25,044 bases of DNA from SIG350 sp964520895 (GCA_964520895.1 CAZFOR010000012.1:1-25044); one strand, 5' to 3'; positions 15,443-24,164 are shown, numbered from the stretch's first letter. Numbers and translations are program-made. Notes: a model not told the origin generated them from the letters alone.

Positions 15443-15964
15443 ATGATTAGATTTTTCAAACAATTATATAATGATATGTTAAATATTATGGAAAAAGATC
15501 CTGCATGTAATAATTTATTCACAGTTCTGCTATATCCAGGGTTTCACTCAATATTTTGGCATCGTGTATGTCATATGTTATATAATATAAAACTGTATTT
15601 TATAGCAAGGTTAATTTCACAAATAGCAAGATTTTTTACAGGAACAGAAATACATCCAGGTGCACAAATAGGTAAAAGATTATTTATTGACCATGGTATG
15701 GGAATAGTTATTGGTCAAACAGCTGTGATTGGTAATGATTGTACAATATATCATGGTGTTACATTAGGTGGTGTTGGTAATTTTAGAGGAAAAAGGCACC
15801 CTACAATAGGCAATAATGTTATGATAGGAGCAGGTGCAAAAGTATTAGGTCCAATAGAAATAGGTAATAATGTTAGAATTGGAGCAAATGCGGTTGTGTT
15901 AAAAGATTTTGGAAATGATTTAACAATTGCAGGTGTTCCAGCAGTTATAAAAAGGGTAAATTAA
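15443..15964 (+). CDS. cysE: Serine O-acetyltransferase (short CysE/EpsC type)
   Basis: CysE transfers acetyl from acetyl-CoA to serine, the first step of cysteine synthesis. From ATG 15443 the protein has 173 residues, a short form lacking much of the N-terminal helical domain of E. coli CysE. It starts MIRFFKQLYNDM and keeps DPACNNLFTVLLYPGFHSIFWHR, then the left-handed beta-helix hexapeptide repeats: GTEIHPGAQIGKRLFIDHG, VIGQTAVIGNDCTIYHGVTLGG, PTIGNNVMIGAGAKVLG, IGNNVRIGANAVV. The active-site pattern DHGMG and YHGVTLGG is intact. I preferred 15443 over upstream in-frame GTG/ATG codons because GGTGAT sits at the right distance. No cysK is in the window. Confidence 0.92.
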   Translation: MIRFFKQLYNDMLNIMEKDPACNNLFTVLLYPGFHSIFWHRVCHMLYNIKLYFIARLISQIARFFTGTEIHPGAQIGKRLFIDHGMGIVIGQTAVIGNDCTIYHGVTLGGVGNFRGKRHPTIGNNVMIGAGAKVLGPIEIGNNVRIGANAVVLKDFGNDLTIAGVPAVIKRVN

Positions 15965-15988
15965 AATGTAAATAAATGAGGATGTAAT

Positions 15989-16519
15989 ATGGAGGAATTA
16001 GAACTAATATTTCCAAATGAAGAATACAAATTTCAAATAATGGAGTATTTACAAGAACATTATAATAATAATGAATTTGAAGTTCCAGGTTATAGAGAGT
16101 TAAATGATATTGCAAATTTTGATATTTGGTTACAAAGAGTTAAAAATGATGTAATATTAAGACAAGATATTAATATACCTGAAACTATGTACTTAGTTAT
16201 AAGAAAGTTTGATAATAAGATAATAGGAAATGTAAAAATAAGAAGTAAACTTAATGATTCATTAAAAATAAGAGGTGGACATATAGGGTATGGTGTAAGA
16301 CCATCTGAAAGAAAAAAAGGATATGCTAAACAAATACTTAAATTAGCTTTACAAGTTTGTAATCAAATAGGATTAAATGAGGTGTTATTAACTTGTGATA
16401 AAAACAATATAGCCTCAGCTAAGACTATTTTAGCAAATGGCGGAAGATTAAAAGATGAAATAATATTAACAAATAATAATATAGATAAAATAATTCAAAG
16501 ATATATAATTAATATATAA
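15989..16519 (+). CDS. GNAT family N-acetyltransferase
   Basis: The 176-residue protein has the GNAT core: strand MYLVIRKFDNKIIGNVKIR, then acetyl-CoA motif GGHIGYGVRPSERKKGYA (about 96-113), where the loop xRxxGYA binds the pyrophosphate. The next strand and helix are NEVLLTCDKNNIASAKTILA, followed by NGGRLKDE. This pattern fits the RimJ/RimL-like branch that acetylates small molecules or protein N-termini. The substrate cannot be assigned. It follows cysE by 24 bases with a GAGG ribosome binding site and is likely in the same transcript. Confidence 0.9.
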   Translation: MEELELIFPNEEYKFQIMEYLQEHYNNNEFEVPGYRELNDIANFDIWLQRVKNDVILRQDINIPETMYLVIRKFDNKIIGNVKIRSKLNDSLKIRGGHIGYGVRPSERKKGYAKQILKLALQVCNQIGLNEVLLTCDKNNIASAKTILANGGRLKDEIILTNNNIDKIIQRYIINI

Positions 16520-16537
16520 TAAATTAGGAGGCAAAAA

Positions 16538-17233
16538 ATGGAGCAAGTAATAAATAATGAAATGGGAGAACAAGAGCAAACTAAAAGTAAAATGTATACA
16601 CTTTCAGAAGAACTAATAAGTGCTATTTCTCATGGTATAGGTACATTGTTATCAATAACTGGCTTAGTTATAGCAATAATAGTTTCAGCATTACATGGCA
16701 ATGCATATTGTGTAGTGAGTTCATGCATATTTGGAACAAGTTTAATAATGTTATATTCAATGTCAACATTATATCATTCAATAACAAATGAAAAAGCTAA
16801 AAAGGTTTTTAGAGTATTAGATCATTGTTCGATATTTTTATTAATAGCAGGAACATATACTCCATTTACACTCGTATCATTAAATGGACAAATTGGTTGG
16901 ACATTATTTGGTGTTATATGGGCGTTAGCCATATTTTCAACAATATTTAATTCAATTAGTTTAGAGAAATTTAAAAAAATAAATATTGCATGTTGTTTAA
17001 TAATGGGTTGGATAATAGTATTTGCAATTAAACCACTACTTGCAGTTGTACCTGTAAATGGTATTATACTTTTAGTGGCAGGTGGTGTAACATATAGTGT
17101 TGGAGCGATTCTTTATGCAATGAAGAAATATAAATATATGCATTCAATATGGCATTTGTTTGTACTTGCTGCAAGTATATTACATTATTTTGCAATACTG
17201 TTATATGTATTACCAATTGATAAATTAATTTAG
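16538..17233 (+). CDS. Hemolysin III / TrhA family membrane protein (PAQR fold)
   Basis: The 231-residue protein has a charged N-terminus followed by seven likely membrane helices. Family motifs are EELISAISHGIGTLLS near helix 1, SMSTLYHSI, the DH of FRVLDHCSIFLLIAGTYTPF, and HSIWHLFVLAASILHYFAI near the end. The conserved H and D residues form the metal site known in the PAQR family (adiponectin-receptor-like). Bacterial members (YqfA/TrhA, once called hemolysin III) affect membrane lipid balance rather than being proven toxins. A good TAGGAGG site precedes the ATG. Confidence 0.93.
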   Translation: MEQVINNEMGEQEQTKSKMYTLSEELISAISHGIGTLLSITGLVIAIIVSALHGNAYCVVSSCIFGTSLIMLYSMSTLYHSITNEKAKKVFRVLDHCSIFLLIAGTYTPFTLVSLNGQIGWTLFGVIWALAIFSTIFNSISLEKFKKINIACCLIMGWIIVFAIKPLLAVVPVNGIILLVAGGVTYSVGAILYAMKKYKYMHSIWHLFVLAASILHYFAILLYVLPIDKLI

Positions 17234-17262
17234 AAAAATAGTAATAAAGGGGAATAAATATA

Positions 17263-17907
17263 ATGAGAGTAAGATTTGATAAAAAAGCACAAGAATTTTT
17301 AAATGAAAATGAAATACATATAAATAACCCATCAGATTTTTTAGGTAAATGGAAAAAGTGTTTTAATAATAAAAATGAAATATATCTTGAAATAGGTATG
17401 GGTAAAGGTGATTTTATTGTAGAAATGGCTAAACGAAATCCTAATATAAACTTTATAGGTATTGAGAAAAATGTAACAATACTTGCCAAAGCAGTTAAAA
17501 AGGTTATGAAAGAGGAACTTGAAAATGTTAGATTAATTTCATATGATGCAAGTAATCTAAAAGAGATATTTAAAAAAGGTGAAATAGATAAAATATATCT
17601 AAATTTTAGTGATCCATGGTCAAAAAGTAAACATGCTAAAAGAAGACTTACACATTCAAATTTTTTAGATATATATGATTATATATTAAAAAAGGATTCA
17701 GTAGTAGAGTTTAAAACAGATAATCAAATATTATTTGAATTTACTATTATGGAAATTGCAAATACAAAAAGAGAAATTGAGTATATATCATTAGATTTAC
17801 ACGCTTTGAATTTAGAAGATAATATAATGACAGAATATGAAGAAAAGTTTTCTAAAAAAGGTAATAGAATATATAAATTGATATGGAAGAATATTAATTT
17901 TAAATAA
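17263..17907 (+). CDS. trmB: tRNA (guanine(46)-N(7))-methyltransferase
   Basis: TrmB makes m7G46 in the variable loop of tRNA. The 214-residue protein has the SAM-binding loop LEIGMGKGDF, the acidic end of strand 2 in FIGIEKN, and the catalytic/tRNA-binding segment YLNFSDPWSKSKHAKRRLTH, a variant of the family's PDPWPKxRHxKRRL. The later VVEFKTDNQILFEF also fits. The ribosome binding site is AAAGGGG. It lies 29 bases after the hemolysin III-like gene and 14 before an MFS transporter. Confidence 0.96.
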   Translation: MRVRFDKKAQEFLNENEIHINNPSDFLGKWKKCFNNKNEIYLEIGMGKGDFIVEMAKRNPNINFIGIEKNVTILAKAVKKVMKEELENVRLISYDASNLKEIFKKGEIDKIYLNFSDPWSKSKHAKRRLTHSNFLDIYDYILKKDSVVEFKTDNQILFEFTIMEIANTKREIEYISLDLHALNLEDNIMTEYEEKFSKKGNRIYKLIWKNINFK

Positions 17908-17921
17908 AGTAGGAGAGATAT

Positions 17922-19193
17922 ATGGAAGAAGTTGTATCAAAAGAAAAATTAGAGAAAAATGTAAAAATATATAAAAAATATAAGATGTTTGGATATGATT
18001 GGCTATTTTATTATGCTATAAATGTTCTTTATCTAACAGTTGCAAAAGGTTTTACAATGTCACAGATAATGTATATTTTATCTGCATATACTTTTGCGAT
18101 TTTTTTATGGCAAATGCCAGCAAATATTCTTATACAGAAGTTAAAATTAAGAGACAGTATAGTACTAGGTAATTTTTTAAATGTTGCAGCATGTGTATTA
18201 TATATAGTTTCGAATAATTTTACAATGTTTATTATTGCCAATGTTATTTGTGCCTTAGGGGCTACATTAAAATCTGTTTCAGAAGGAAGCTTATTATATA
18301 GTTCACTAAAAAATCTTGATAAAAGGGAAGATTTTTCGAAGGTAGAAGGAATCTCAAATTCTAGATATTACTATTTAGAAGGTGTATGCTCTGTTTTAGC
18401 AGGTTTTTTATTTTTGATAAATCCATATATACCAATGATATGGTGCTTAGGAGGAAATATAATTGCATATATGATGTCAACTGAATTTTCAAATACAAAA
18501 ATTGAACAAGATAATAACAAAGAGGTTATGAATTTTAGAGATTTTATCAAAGGTTTTACATTAGTTTTAAAAAGTAAAAGAGCAAAATCAATATTTATAT
18601 TTGCAGCAATATTTACTGGTTTGATTTCTATAAGTTCTACACTATATAAAGCTATTTTAATAGATTTAGGAATGACAGCTCAGTATTTAGCAATAATTTT
18701 TGCAGTATTTACTGTATTTACAGGAATTGGAGCAAAGTCGCTATATTTTATTGAAAAGAAAACTAAAAATAAGACATTATCAATTTTTGGTGTAATTTTT
18801 GCAATGTTACTAATATTGATAGGTACACAGGGGTTGGATTTAGAGTTTTCATATGGTAAAATAGGTGTAATAATTGGTTCATTAGCTGTAATGGCAGTGA
18901 TACAAGGAGCATATAGAGTTGGTATGAAGAAATATTTAATTAGTTTTACAACATCTGAAATTAGAACTAAAATTACATCAATATACTATATATCTGAAAA
19001 TTTAGGTGCAACTATCCTTTATTTTTTATCAGGTGTATTGCTAGATGTAACTACAAATGGACAAGCAACTATTTTAATGTCAGTATCTTGTTTAATACTA
19101 ATATTATTTGCAATTATATATATGAAAGATAAACTTGGACTAAAGCCAGAAGAATATGATAAAAAAGATTTATACAATAGGGAATTAAAGTAA
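17922..19193 (+). CDS. Major facilitator superfamily transporter
   Basis: The 423-residue protein has a cytoplasmic, lysine-rich N-terminus (about 22 residues), then about 11-12 hydrophobic segments in two halves separated by a charged loop near residue 190-210 (EFSNTKIEQDNNKEVMNF). The first half has the loop-2 region QKLKLRDSIVLGNFLN in place of a classical GxxxDRxGRR motif. VEGISNSRYYYLEGVCSVLAG resembles the helix 5 region of efflux-type MFS proteins. The C-terminus is charged (KPEEYDKKDLYNRELK). Substrate unknown. The ribosome binding site is AGGAGAG. Confidence 0.85.
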   Translation: MEEVVSKEKLEKNVKIYKKYKMFGYDWLFYYAINVLYLTVAKGFTMSQIMYILSAYTFAIFLWQMPANILIQKLKLRDSIVLGNFLNVAACVLYIVSNNFTMFIIANVICALGATLKSVSEGSLLYSSLKNLDKREDFSKVEGISNSRYYYLEGVCSVLAGFLFLINPYIPMIWCLGGNIIAYMMSTEFSNTKIEQDNNKEVMNFRDFIKGFTLVLKSKRAKSIFIFAAIFTGLISISSTLYKAILIDLGMTAQYLAIIFAVFTVFTGIGAKSLYFIEKKTKNKTLSIFGVIFAMLLILIGTQGLDLEFSYGKIGVIIGSLAVMAVIQGAYRVGMKKYLISFTTSEIRTKITSIYYISENLGATILYFLSGVLLDVTTNGQATILMSVSCLILILFAIIYMKDKLGLKPEEYDKKDLYNRELK

Positions 19194-19205
19194 GAAGGAA
19201 TAATA

Positions 19206-20099
19206 ATGGAGATTTTTTGTAATATATGTCCAAGAAAATGTAATAAAATACGAAATGAAGATATTGGGCAAGGAATATGTAAAATGCCATATTTACCTGT
19301 TATCTCAAACTATAGTTTGCATAAATGGGAAGAACCTTGTATTAGTGGTACAAATGGGTCTGGAACAATATTCTTTGCGGGTTGCAATTTACATTGTGTG
19401 TATTGTCAAAACTATAAAATTAGTCATGATAATATTGGGAAAAAGATATCTGAAAAAGAGTTAGTTAATATAATGTATGAATTAATTGATAGTGGTGCAC
19501 ATAATATTAATTTAGTTAATCCAACACATTATACTCATATATTAAAAAATGTATTAAGTAATAATAAGTTTGATGTTCCGATAATATATAATAGTAGTGG
19601 ATATGATGATATAGACAGTTTGAAAAGTTTAGAAGGGTTAATTGATATATATTTACCAGATTTAAAATACTCTAATTTAGAACTTGGAATTAAATATTCT
19701 AAATGTGGTAACTATTTTGAAATAGCAACAAAAGCAATTAAAGAAATGTATAGACAAGTCGGGAGTAATATATATAACTCAGAAGGATTAATTCAAAAAG
19801 GATTAATAGTAAGGCATTTAATTTTACCTAATAATACGAATAACACAATTGAGATACTAAAATGGTGTAAAGACAATCTGCCACAAGATATATTAGTTAG
19901 CATAATGGCTCAATACATACCTATGGGAAAACTAGAAGAACATCAAGAAATAAATAGGAAAATAAACAAAATTGAATATAACAAGGTTGTTAAATATATG
20001 TTTGATAATAATATTGATAATGGATATATACAAGATTTAACATCTGCTAAACAAATATATATACCTGATTTTGATAATGAAAACATATGTAATATATGA
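19206..20099 (+). CDS. Radical SAM protein, PflA/PflX-like (COG1313 type)
   Basis: The 297-residue protein carries the radical SAM cluster C60-x3-C64-x2-C67 (AGCNLHCVYCQN). Ahead of it is a cysteine-rich N-terminus, C5, C8, C12 and C25 (CNICPRKC, GICKM), which may bind a second metal or Fe-S cluster. PHY-type residues NLVNPTHYTHIL, YNSSGYD, DIYLPDLKYSN and the end IMAQYIPMG match the group annotated as putative pyruvate-formate-lyase-activating enzymes. It is not a classical PflA, since no glycyl-radical enzyme gene lies nearby. The true substrate is unknown. It ends in TGA and dapF starts 14 bases later, so they are likely in one transcript. Confidence 0.88.
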   Translation: MEIFCNICPRKCNKIRNEDIGQGICKMPYLPVISNYSLHKWEEPCISGTNGSGTIFFAGCNLHCVYCQNYKISHDNIGKKISEKELVNIMYELIDSGAHNINLVNPTHYTHILKNVLSNNKFDVPIIYNSSGYDDIDSLKSLEGLIDIYLPDLKYSNLELGIKYSKCGNYFEIATKAIKEMYRQVGSNIYNSEGLIQKGLIVRHLILPNNTNNTIEILKWCKDNLPQDILVSIMAQYIPMGKLEEHQEINRKINKIEYNKVVKYMFDNNIDNGYIQDLTSAKQIYIPDFDNENICNI

Positions 20100-20113
20100 A
20101 AGGGTGATATAAT

Positions 20114-20947
20114 ATGAAATTTACTAAAATGCATGGTTTGGGAAATGACTATATCTATATAAACTGTTTTGAAGAAAAAATAGATAATCCAAATGAACTA
20201 TCAATTAGATTAAGCAATAGACATTTCGGTATAGGTGGTGATGGTATTGTTTTAATAATGCCATCAGAGATATGTGATTTTAGGATGAGAATGTTTAATG
20301 CTGATGGCTCAGAAGGTGAAATGTGTGGTAATGCAACAAGATGCATAGGTAAATATGTTTATGATAATAAACTAACTGATAAAAAAGAAATTACACTAGA
20401 AACATTAGGCGGAATAAAAAGAATAATTTTAAATGTAGAAAATGATATTGTACAAACTGCTGAGGTTAATATGGGAGAACCTATATTAGAATCAATGAAA
20501 ATACCTACAACATTTAATACAAATAAGGTTGTTAATTTACCACTACAAATTGATAATGAAATATATAATGTAACATGTGTATCAATGGGTAATCCTCATT
20601 GTATAGTATTTGTAGATAATGTAGATAAATTAAATTTAGAAGTAATAGGTCCTAAATTTGAGAATAATGAAATGTTTCCAAAACGAATAAATACTGAATT
20701 TGTTGAAATATTAAGTGATGGAACTTTAAAAATGAGAGTTTGGGAAAGAGGTTCAGGTGAGACACTTGCTTGTGGAACAGGTGCTTGTGCAACATTAGTT
20801 GCAAGTGTATTAAATAACAAATCAGGTAGAGAGAATATAATTCATTTAATAGGTGGTGATTTAAAAATTAAATGGGATGAAAGTACAAATGAAGTACATA
20901 TGACAGGACCTGCAACAAAGGTATTTGAAGGAAAAATAAATATTTAA
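20114..20947 (+). CDS. dapF: Diaminopimelate epimerase
   Basis: DapF converts LL- to meso-diaminopimelate for lysine and peptidoglycan synthesis. The 277-residue protein has both catalytic cysteines of this PLP-free racemase: C71 in GSEGEMCGNATRC and C220 in ERGSGETLACGTGACA. The N-terminal KMHGLGNDYIYI and GGDGIVLI are also conserved, as is SMGNPHCIVFVDNV in the middle. It is directly followed by dapL, the enzyme that makes its LL-DAP substrate. The ribosome binding site is AAAGGGTG. Confidence 0.97.
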   Translation: MKFTKMHGLGNDYIYINCFEEKIDNPNELSIRLSNRHFGIGGDGIVLIMPSEICDFRMRMFNADGSEGEMCGNATRCIGKYVYDNKLTDKKEITLETLGGIKRIILNVENDIVQTAEVNMGEPILESMKIPTTFNTNKVVNLPLQIDNEIYNVTCVSMGNPHCIVFVDNVDKLNLEVIGPKFENNEMFPKRINTEFVEILSDGTLKMRVWERGSGETLACGTGACATLVASVLNNKSGRENIIHLIGGDLKIKWDESTNEVHMTGPATKVFEGKINI

Positions 20948-20965
20948 TAGAAAGGAATGATATAT

Positions 20966-22168
20966 ATGTTTAAAGTTAATGAAAATTTTAATGATCTAAA
21001 AGATAATTATTTGTTTTCAACAATAGCTAAAAAGGTAAATGAGTTTCAAAATAATAATCCAGATGCAAAAATTATTAAGTTAGGAATAGGTGATGTAACA
21101 AGGCCTCTTACAAATGAAGTAATAACTGCTATGCATAATGCAACAGATGAAATGAAAGATGTTAATACTTTTAAAGGATATGGACCAGAACAAGGATATA
21201 AATTTTTAACAGATAAAATAAAAAAATATGATTATGAAAAATTAGGTGTAAATATTGATAATGATGAGATATTTGTTAGTGATGGTGCTAAATGTGATAC
21301 AGGTAATATAGGGGATATATTAGGGGCAGACAATATAGTGGGCATAACAAATCCAGTATATCCAGTGTATTTAGATACTAATATTATGGCTGGTAGAAAA
21401 AATATTGTATTTTTGCCATGTACAAGTGAAAATAATTTTGTACCTCAGTTGCCAACTGAAAAAGTTGATATAATTTATTTATGTTTACCTAATAATCCAA
21501 CAGGAACAACCCTTACAAAAGACGAACTAAAAGTTTGGGTAGATTATGCATTACAAAATAAATCACTAATATTATTTGATGCAGCATATGAAGCTTTTAT
21601 TTCAGAGGATAATGTTCCACATAGTATATATGAAATTGAAGGTGCAAAACAGGTTGCAATTGAGTTTAAAAGTTTTTCTAAAAAAGCAGGGTTTACTGGT
21701 GTAAGATGTGCATATACAGTTGTACCAAAACAGTTAAAAGGATACACTAAGGATGGTCAAGAGATATCATTAAATAAATTATGGAATAGAAGACATACAA
21801 CTAAATTTAATGGTGTTTCATATATTGTTCAAAAAGCAGCAGAAAGTATATATAGTGAAAAAGGGCAACAAGAATTACAGCAAAATATAGATTACTATAT
21901 GAATAATGCAAAATGCATAAAGCACACATTAGATGAAATGGGTATTGAAAATTATGGTGGTATTAATGCACCTTATGTATGGCTTAAAATACCTAACAAT
22001 ATATCTTCATGGGAGTTTTTCGATATATTACTTGAAAAGGCAAATGTTGTGGGTACTCCTGGTGTTGGTTTTGGAGATAATGGTGAAGGATATTTTAGAT
22101 TAACAGCTTTTAATACATATGAAAATACAAAAGAGGCAATGGAAAGAATAAATAAGTTAGAGTTTTAA
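20966..22168 (+). CDS. dapL: LL-diaminopimelate aminotransferase
   Basis: DapL converts tetrahydrodipicolinate to LL-DAP in one step with glutamate as donor, bypassing the succinylase or acetylase branches. I start it at ATG 20966, because AAAGGA (20951-20956) abuts the earlier in-frame ATG at 20957 and suits 20966. The resulting MFKVNENF start then matches family N-termini. In 400 residues it shows YLFSTIAKKV, KLGIGDVTRPL, the substrate loop FKGYGPEQGY, LPNNPTGT, and the PLP lysine K239 in FKSFSKKAGFTGVRCAY. GTPGVGFGDNGEGYFRLTAF closes the active site. It forms a pair with dapF 18 bases upstream. Confidence 0.95.
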   Translation: MFKVNENFNDLKDNYLFSTIAKKVNEFQNNNPDAKIIKLGIGDVTRPLTNEVITAMHNATDEMKDVNTFKGYGPEQGYKFLTDKIKKYDYEKLGVNIDNDEIFVSDGAKCDTGNIGDILGADNIVGITNPVYPVYLDTNIMAGRKNIVFLPCTSENNFVPQLPTEKVDIIYLCLPNNPTGTTLTKDELKVWVDYALQNKSLILFDAAYEAFISEDNVPHSIYEIEGAKQVAIEFKSFSKKAGFTGVRCAYTVVPKQLKGYTKDGQEISLNKLWNRRHTTKFNGVSYIVQKAAESIYSEKGQQELQQNIDYYMNNAKCIKHTLDEMGIENYGGINAPYVWLKIPNNISSWEFFDILLEKANVVGTPGVGFGDNGEGYFRLTAFNTYENTKEAMERINKLEF

Positions 22169-22211
22169 TAATAAAAAATGTGGATATAATATTTTAAAGG
22201 GGGAATTTGTT

Positions 22212-23291
22212 TTGGATAGAAAAATTAAAGTGGTGCAATATGGTACAGGTAAAATGTCTGTATATACAATGAGATATATGTTAGAAAAAGGGTGCGAAAT
22301 TGTAGGAGCAATTGATATTAATCCTAATGTTATTGGAAAGGATATTGGAGAAATATTGGGTACAGAGAGTATAGGTGTTAAAGTTACATCAGTAGATGAT
22401 GCAAGACAAATGCTTATAAATACAAAACCAGATATTTGTGTGATTACTACAATGAGTTTAATAAATGATGTTGAAGATGCGTTTATGTTATGTGCTGATC
22501 TAGGTATTAATGCAATTTCTACTTGTGAAGAAGCATTTTATCCTATAAATTCAAATCCAACTGTTACTAATAAGATAAATGAATTAGCAATCAAAAATAA
22601 TTGTACAATTACTGGAAGTGGATATCAAGATATTTATTGGGGACAATTAATTACATCAATTTGTGGCTCAACACAAAAAATAATTAAAATAAAAGGAAGT
22701 TCAAGCTATAATGTAGAAGAATATGGTATAGCCTTGGCAAAAGCACATGGAGCAGGTTTAAGTATGGAGGATTTTGAAAAAGAGATATCCTCTGTTGATA
22801 ATATCTCAAATGAGCAAAGACAAGAGTTAATAAATAAAGGAGAATTTTTACCTTCATATATGTGGAATGTTAATGGATGGTTATGTGCCAAATTAGGACT
22901 TAATGAGGTTATTCAAACACAAAAATGTATCCCACAAACATATAGTGAAGATATTTATTCATCAACACTTAATATGAATATTAAAAAAGGTGATGCAACT
23001 GGTATGAGTGCAGTTGTTACTACACAAACAAAAGAAGGTATTATATTAGAGACAGAATGTATTGGTAAAGTATATTCAAAAGAAGATTATGATAAAAATG
23101 AATGGGTAATAGAAGGCGAGCCAAATACAACACTAGTTATTCCTAGACCTAATACAGTAGAGCTTACTTGTGCAACTGTTATAAATAGAATACCTGATGT
23201 AATAAATGGTAGAAGCGGTTATGTTACAACAAATGAATTAGGAGATTTAACATATAAGCTAAAAGACTTAAATGAATATGTAAATAAATAA
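22212..23291 (+). CDS. 2,4-diaminopentanoate dehydrogenase-like / DapB-related NAD(P)-dependent oxidoreductase
   Basis: The 359-residue protein starts at TTG 22212, eight bases after AAAGGGGG. It has an N-terminal Rossmann fold (VVQYGTGKMSVYTMRYML), then VGAIDINPNVIGKDIGEI, which is typical of the Ord (2,4-diaminopentanoate dehydrogenase) family related to dihydrodipicolinate reductase. Further conserved-looking segments are ISTCEEAFYP, TGSGYQDIYWG and VIPRPNTVELTCATVINRIP. In ornithine-fermenting clostridia Ord acts with OraSE and OrtAB, none of which is in this window. Standing after dapF-dapL, a role on a diaminopimelate-related substrate is possible but unproven. A terminator follows at 23302-23343. 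Confidence 0.82.
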   Translation: MDRKIKVVQYGTGKMSVYTMRYMLEKGCEIVGAIDINPNVIGKDIGEILGTESIGVKVTSVDDARQMLINTKPDICVITTMSLINDVEDAFMLCADLGINAISTCEEAFYPINSNPTVTNKINELAIKNNCTITGSGYQDIYWGQLITSICGSTQKIIKIKGSSSYNVEEYGIALAKAHGAGLSMEDFEKEISSVDNISNEQRQELINKGEFLPSYMWNVNGWLCAKLGLNEVIQTQKCIPQTYSEDIYSSTLNMNIKKGDATGMSAVVTTQTKEGIILETECIGKVYSKEDYDKNEWVIEGEPNTTLVIPRPNTVELTCATVINRIPDVINGRSGYVTTNELGDLTYKLKDLNEYVNK

Positions 23292-23301
23292 AATAGTTAT
23301 T

Positions 23302-23343
23302 AAAACCACCTTGTCACATATATTGTAATGAGGTGGTTTTTTT
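23302..23343 (+). terminator. Intrinsic terminator whose 3' arm holds the next gene's ribosome binding site
   Basis: AAAACCACCT (23302-23311) pairs with AGGTGGTTTT (23331-23340), followed by TTT and then directly ATG 23344. The 10-bp stem and T run make a good terminator. The same AGGTGG is the only convincing ribosome binding site for the ATG at 23344, so folding would both stop transcription and hide translation start. Confidence 0.8.
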
Positions 23344-24027
23344 ATGGATTATGAAGTTATAATGAATAATAATTTAAAAATTGGTATGCAAGCACCAGAT
23401 TTTGAAGCTGTTACTACAAATGGAAATATTAAATTTAGTGATTATAAAGGGAAATGGGTTGTATTATTTAGTCATCCAGCAGATTTTACACCAGTTTGTA
23501 CAACCGAATTTTTAGGATTTCAGAAAATGATTAATTTTTTTGATGAAAGAAATACTTGTTTAATAGGATTAAGTATTGATTCGCTTTCTTCGCATTTAGC
23601 CTGGCTTAAAGATATTAATGATTTTTCAGGTGTACAAATTACATTTCCAGTAATTGCAGATAAAGATATGTCAATTGCAAGAAAATATGGAATGCTAGCA
23701 CCTGATATAAGTGTTACTGAAACAGTTAGAAATGTATATATAATTGATGATAAACAAATTGTAAGGGCAATACTTGTCTATCCACTTACAAATGGAAGAT
23801 ATATACCTGAAATAGTAAGGCTAATAGATGCACTTCAAATATCAGATGCACAAAAAGTGGTTACACCTGCAAATTGGGTGCCAGGAAATCCTGTAATTGT
23901 TCAAGCACCTAAAACAATAAAAAATATTGATAACAATATAAAAAATTGTGAGCTTGAATGTGCTCAGTGGTATTTATGTTTTAAGAAAAACATTAATCAA
24001 AGAGCAGAAAACAATAAAGCGAATTAA
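23344..24027 (+). CDS. Peroxiredoxin, Prx6/archaeal AhpC-like type
   Basis: This thiol peroxidase reduces peroxides in the cytoplasm. In the 227-residue form starting at 23344 the peroxidatic cysteine is C52 in HPADFTPVCTTEF, the signature of the Prx6 group. ETVRNVYIIDDKQIVRAIL and the extended C-terminal domain (TPANWVPGNPVIV) match archaeal-type enzymes. Three extra cysteines near the end (C202, C206, C212) could resolve or bind metal. An alternative start at ATG 23362 gives a family-like MNNNLKIGMQAPDF but has no good ribosome binding site. No separate promoter is visible between the upstream gene and this one. Confidence 0.93.
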   Translation: MDYEVIMNNNLKIGMQAPDFEAVTTNGNIKFSDYKGKWVVLFSHPADFTPVCTTEFLGFQKMINFFDERNTCLIGLSIDSLSSHLAWLKDINDFSGVQITFPVIADKDMSIARKYGMLAPDISVTETVRNVYIIDDKQIVRAILVYPLTNGRYIPEIVRLIDALQISDAQKVVTPANWVPGNPVIVQAPKTIKNIDNNIKNCELECAQWYLCFKKNINQRAENNKAN

Positions 24028-24043
24028 TATAACTACAAATATC

Positions 24044-24084
24044 GTTTACATAATATTGAAAAGAATGCAAATATATGTTATAAT
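24044..24084 (+). promoter_or_regulatory. Strong promoter with upstream GTTTACATAA box
   Basis: GTTTACATAA (24044-24053), two bases, TTGAAA (24056-24061), 17-bp spacer, TATAAT (24079-24084) with extended -10 TGT at 24076-24078. The layout and much of the sequence match the promoter at 10499-10539. Confidence 0.85.
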
Positions 24085-24090
24085 GGCTTT

Positions 24091-24164
24091 TGTAATTAAA
24101 TTTCTATAATTACACAGCTAAAATTTTTTTAGCTAGCATTAGGTAAAATCTTTAATGCCTAATG
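24091..24164 (+). promoter_or_regulatory. Leader with three consecutive hairpins
   Basis: TGTAATTA (24091-24098) pairs with TAATTACA (24107-24114). AGCTAAAA (24116-24123) pairs with TTTTAGCT (24127-24134). CATTAGG (24137-24143) pairs with CCTAATG (24158-24164), with inner TAAA/TTTA pairing. GCATTA (24136-24141) can instead pair with TAATGC (24153-24158), which would exclude the third stem. All lie between the promoter and the AAGGAG (24175-24180) of the next gene. A role in regulation or mRNA stability is inferred. Confidence 0.6.

Noticed and set aside
19255..19464. Forward open frame inside the radical SAM gene
   Set aside because: It overlaps the convincing radical SAM frame completely and has no ribosome binding site.
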